From: Granulosicoccaceae bacterium
GTDB taxonomy: Bacteria > Pseudomonadota > Gammaproteobacteria > DAOVJZ01
Direction of reading: 5' to 3'
DNA length: 8,296 nucleotides
NCBI GenBank assembly: GCA_030632035.1
Contig: DAOVJZ010000061.1
Location: 1-8,296, forward strand
Shown: piece by piece, positions 6,801 through 8,296 of the stretch
How positions within the stretch are numbered: position 1 is the stretch's first letter
Layout of the letters: every line of letters begins with the position of its first letter
Notes under the pieces: model-generated
The model's database searches: none
The model's input: the letters and a program-made list of their open reading frames with translations, nothing else
What the model was told of the DNA's origin: nothing
Made by a program: the position numbers and the translations under genes

Positions 6801-7799
6801 ATCGGTATTGTTCCTGGACACTGGGTTACATCTTCGGAGTTTACCGCAACCTCGATGATTGGTTTTATCGCACTGGCAGGTATTATTGTTCGTAACTCTA
6901 TTTTGCTGGTTGAGTTTGTTCGCACTGAAGTAATAAATGGCACACCGATCCGTGATGCGGTGATTGCTGCCGGTAAGGTGCGTATGCGTCCTATTCTGAT
7001 TACCGCACTTACTTTGATGGCCGGTGCCTACATGATCCTTGATGATCTTATTTTCAGAGGGATGGCGGTCAGTTTGATGTTTGGTGCCGGTGTTGCAACA
7101 GTACTGACACTGGTTGTTATTCCGCTTGGTTGTATTAGTGTGCGCAAACAATTTTACATCATGGCCGGAATGAATGAAGAGCAAATTGCCGCGCTTAATA
7201 ATGAACAAATGAATGTTTGCAATGAACAAATTAATGTTTGTCAGGCGAAAGTAAAAGATAATCTTCCCACATTGCCTTTGTGGATGCGAATATGGACACA
7301 GGTCATTAGTGCAGTTACCTGGGTTTATTACATATTGCGCATGTTTGTGATGATGGCTCGAATGGCCATTGATAATTTGCTTAAACGTTTCCGCAGTGAT
7401 GATGACAAGCCAACTCCACCAGATGGCTCTGGTTCATATGACGGGGGACCATCTTCCGGCGGTGGATCTCCTTCAAGCGCTCCAGATACACCCCCTTCTT
7501 CTAGTGGAGGTAATACAACGGCACCTGTGAGCAGCGCTACTGCAATCGACGCAAATATAATAGAAGATAAAATCGCATCGAATAACACAGATATTTCATC
7601 TGTTGTTGAACCAGTTGTTATTCCTGTTATTGGCGAGAATGACAAGACGACAATACCGAAGAAGAAAACAACCAGAAAAAAATCAGCACAGAAAAAAATC
7701 ACTATAGATAAAACAAAAAGGAAAGTCGCAACAAGGAAAAAATCCACAACCAAAAAACATCGGGGTATACGTTTAAACTCCGGTCTTGATACTGAATAA
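3897..7799 (+). CDS. RND efflux permease (AcrB superfamily) with long C-terminal extension
   Basis: This is the inner-membrane proton-driven pump of the tripartite exporter. It has 1300 residues from ATG 3897; an in-frame TTG at 3882 has no better ribosome-binding site. TM1 is at about 38-57, followed by FTPRQEDPQISVPMVDIF, typical of the RND porter entry. Periplasmic porter/docking loops lie between TM1-2 and TM7-8. TM4 carries the proton-relay pair D439-D440 (GILVDDATVVVENI). TM10 has GIIVRNSILLVEF, with R999 where AcrB has Lys940. The normal RND core ends near residue 1085, as expected for the family. The remaining 215 or so residues are extra: a repeated NEQ-x-NVC unit (about 1102-1115), a hydrophobic helix (about 1130-1157), a Gly/Ser/Pro-rich linker (about 1167-1210) and a Lys/Arg/Thr-rich tail (about 1255-1292). 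Substrate is unknown. The neighbouring lipid-carrier gene hints at something hydrophobic, which is inference. Confidence 0.92.
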   Translation: MTNENKQKEVSGEEEFQLNTDDLGIAGRIARQFINSPVTPLLMMAFLGLGILGLIFTPRQEDPQISVPMVDIFIQYPGASPDQVANLAINPLERMISEIPGLRHVYSASARGQGMVTARFKVGEDFGASIVKVHDKLQSNLDKIPPGVSMPLVKPVGTDDVPVVTVTLWSEDEGLDDAMLRTLSLDVLQRLEEVPNTGRGFVVGGRSEQIRVEVSPERLSGFGISVQQVADTIRTANSEQSAGNVEGNNNTFNVYTGAFLRTAQDISNLVVAIRDDAPVYVRDVAWVYQAPEETSKMVTFSTGPAHDGTTPEAVDAPAVTIAVAKKIGSNGVTVANQLIEKLEALKGHLIPDNVQVSITRNYGKTANDKVNELLTALFEATIAVSFLCLIGLGLRAASVVIIIIPIVILMTVWSAWFLDYTIDRVSLFALVFTIGILVDDATVVVENIFRRWLKVGNTSTNIAIDAVREVGNPTILATLTIISALLAMGFISGLMGPYMRPIPVLGSAAMFLSLIAAFTFVPWLAMRVRPQLSALEKAAKREKKVTEWIGKYYNPCMVPLCSNHKLGVGFLSFLIAATFLACSLFYTQAVTVKMLPFDNKPEFNVVINMPDGTAMPVTANVVTQLSNKLRELPEVTAIQTYVGTASPFNFNGMVRHYYLRQQPWEADIQVMLLDKDERERASHEIAVAARALLKPIADKMGARIQLIEMPPGPPVLQTVVTEIYGPDAETRRQVASDMTRIFEEAEGVVDVDNYMAASHEYWRFEVDTEKAVRRGVSVDAINQNLSMVMGGYKLGDVKKGVVLEPTYIVIQAPLGSRSQINRLGNLPIMGMDGESIPLAELGRFVKAQEEPIIYHKDLRGVEYVTGEMEGRLGAPIYGMFNIEDLLENYITPDGVTMTGMPMGLIGPPDDSHQSGFEWTGEWTVTYETFRDMGGAFMAAMLLIYGLIVWEFKNFLLGGLIMAPIPLTLIGIVPGHWVTSSEFTATSMIGFIALAGIIVRNSILLVEFVRTEVINGTPIRDAVIAAGKVRMRPILITALTLMAGAYMILDDLIFRGMAVSLMFGAGVATVLTLVVIPLGCISVRKQFYIMAGMNEEQIAALNNEQMNVCNEQINVCQAKVKDNLPTLPLWMRIWTQVISAVTWVYYILRMFVMMARMAIDNLLKRFRSDDDKPTPPDGSGSYDGGPSSGGGSPSSAPDTPPSSSGGNTTAPVSSATAIDANIIEDKIASNNTDISSVVEPVVIPVIGENDKTTIPKKKTTRKKSAQKKITIDKTKRKVATRKKSTTKKHRGIRLNSGLDTE
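7200..7241 (+). repeat. Two 21-base tandem repeats inside the RND permease gene
   Basis: Units 7200-7220 and 7221-7241 differ at two of 21 bases and encode NEQMNVC and NEQINVC. A diverged relative (NEEQIAALN) lies directly upstream. The repeat keeps the reading frame and places two cysteines seven residues apart (C-x6-C) at the start of the C-terminal extension. Confidence 0.85.
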
Positions 7800-7825
7800 C
7801 AACAGACATGAACAAAGGCAATGCT

Positions 7826-8296
7826 ATGAAAACTAAAACACTAAAATCATTATTGATGACATCTGTTTTTACCGCCATTGGAATGACAACAGTTGTTGCT
7901 GTGGAAAATGAAAAGATGGCAGAACAAAATATTTTGCCTCCCCCTGGTCCTTATCAGTCATTACCAGAACAAACAAATGCGTGGAAACAAAATGGCTTAA
8001 GAATGCCTATGTCGATGATGGAACGCTCTTCGATCAATCAACCACCACGCACATTTAATATGCCAGCCAGACGAGGCTATCCACAACAACAAGCCAATGT
8101 TAGACCTGAATGGAGAGCACAACCACCGGTTCCTCTGCAAAGGCGTTATATGCCACCACCACGGCCAGAGTGGGCACAACGGCCGCCGCAAATGCGAAAC
8201 ATGAATCCACCTGCGCCACCAGGATGGGTACAACAACAACGGGATCAATATACACAGCAATGGCAGAATCCACCTGCGATACCTGAGTGGGTACAG
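7826..8296 (+). CDS. Exported Pro/Gln/Met-rich protein with P-E/G-W repeats (partial)
   Basis: The reading frame stays open for 157 codons to the right edge. ATG 7826 is preferred over the in-frame ATG 7808 because AAAGG (7814-7818) lies seven bases before it and the resulting N-terminus is a normal signal peptide: MKTKTLKSLLMTSVFTAIGM, then a hydrophobic run to about residue 26, with acidic ENEKMAE after it. The mature part has no globular look. It is rich in Pro, Gln, Arg and Met (PMSMMER, QMRNMNPP) and repeats a P-x-P-E/G-W-x-Q theme with Trp at residues 96, 116, 134 and 155. It begins 26 bases after the RND permease stop, so it is probably co-transcribed and acts in the periplasm or outer envelope. 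I do not recognise a family. It could be a cell-wall-associated or metal-handling accessory factor, or a scaffold for the pump. No lipobox Cys is present. Low complexity makes homology hard to judge. Confidence 0.75.
   Translation, partial: MKTKTLKSLLMTSVFTAIGMTTVVAVENEKMAEQNILPPPGPYQSLPEQTNAWKQNGLRMPMSMMERSSINQPPRTFNMPARRGYPQQQANVRPEWRAQPPVPLQRRYMPPPRPEWAQRPPQMRNMNPPAPPGWVQQQRDQYTQQWQNPPAIPEWVQ
8204..8296 (+). repeat. 63-base-period repeat in the Pro/Trp-rich gene
   Basis: The 30-base segments 8204-8233 and 8267-8296 are closely similar and encode NPPAPPGWVQ and NPPAIPEWVQ, a period of 21 residues. Looser related units (RPEWRAQPP near 8102-8128 and RPEWAQRPP near 8162-8188) occur upstream. 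The last copy touches the window edge, so more units may follow. Confidence 0.7.

Noticed and set aside
6759..7229. Minus-strand open frame of 156 codons opposite the RND permease
   Set aside because: It is composition-driven, lies opposite a strongly supported gene with conserved RND motifs, and its peptide is Asn/His/Thr-rich with no recognisable domain.
7328..7753. Minus-strand hydrophobic open frame opposite the RND C-terminal extension
   Set aside because: Its Phe/Val-rich peptide is the complement of the Lys-rich and Pro/Ser-rich codons of the permease tail. No independent start signal supports it.
7997..8260. Minus-strand open frame rich in Trp and Leu opposite the Pro/Gln-rich gene
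   Set aside because: It arises from reading CCA/CAA-rich codons backwards, whereas the plus-strand frame has a ribosome-binding site and signal peptide.

Overview
The window reads as a piece of a proteobacterial genome, most likely gammaproteobacterial. It is moderate to low in GC. The clues are a sigma54-type (-24/-12) promoter, a PAS/AAA+/Fis-type enhancer-binding protein, a tripartite RND export system, and a tRNA-Pro fragment close to the form I recall for Escherichia coli. Genus cannot be told from the sequence alone.

Left part (1-447): the last 50 codons of an RND-family transporter gene run in from the left edge. About 200 bases without a convincing gene follow. Then comes a 45-base fragment that matches the 3' half of a proline tRNA (anticodon loop with GGG, variable region, T-arm, acceptor strand and CCA) with no 5' half. 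This looks like the attachment-site scar left when a mobile element integrated into a tRNA gene. If so, its orientation places the element to the left and older chromosome to the right. A hairpin followed by a T-run lies just after the fragment.

Middle and right (448-8296): a sigma54-dependent activator is transcribed leftwards. Divergent from it is a rightward cluster: a small SCP2-like (sterol-carrier/lipid-binding) protein, an RND periplasmic adaptor, a very large RND inner-membrane permease, and an exported Pro/Gln/Met/Trp-rich protein cut by the right edge. The 258-base divergent region holds a dyad that could be the activator's upstream binding site and, about 125-145 bases further on, a correctly spaced -24/-12 promoter with a strong ribosome-binding site behind it. 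The simplest model is that the PAS protein senses an unknown signal and activates the rightward cluster through sigma54. The cluster would then make a soluble lipid-type carrier plus an envelope-spanning exporter, which suggests a hydrophobic substrate.

The unusual parts are in the export system. The permease carries a C-terminal extension of about 215 residues: a Cys-containing tandem repeat, an extra hydrophobic segment, a Gly/Ser/Pro linker and a very basic Lys/Thr tail. The adaptor has a Gly/Phe-rich insertion where the hairpin tip should be. The last gene encodes a secreted low-complexity protein with P-E/G-W repeats. No outer-membrane channel gene is visible in the window.
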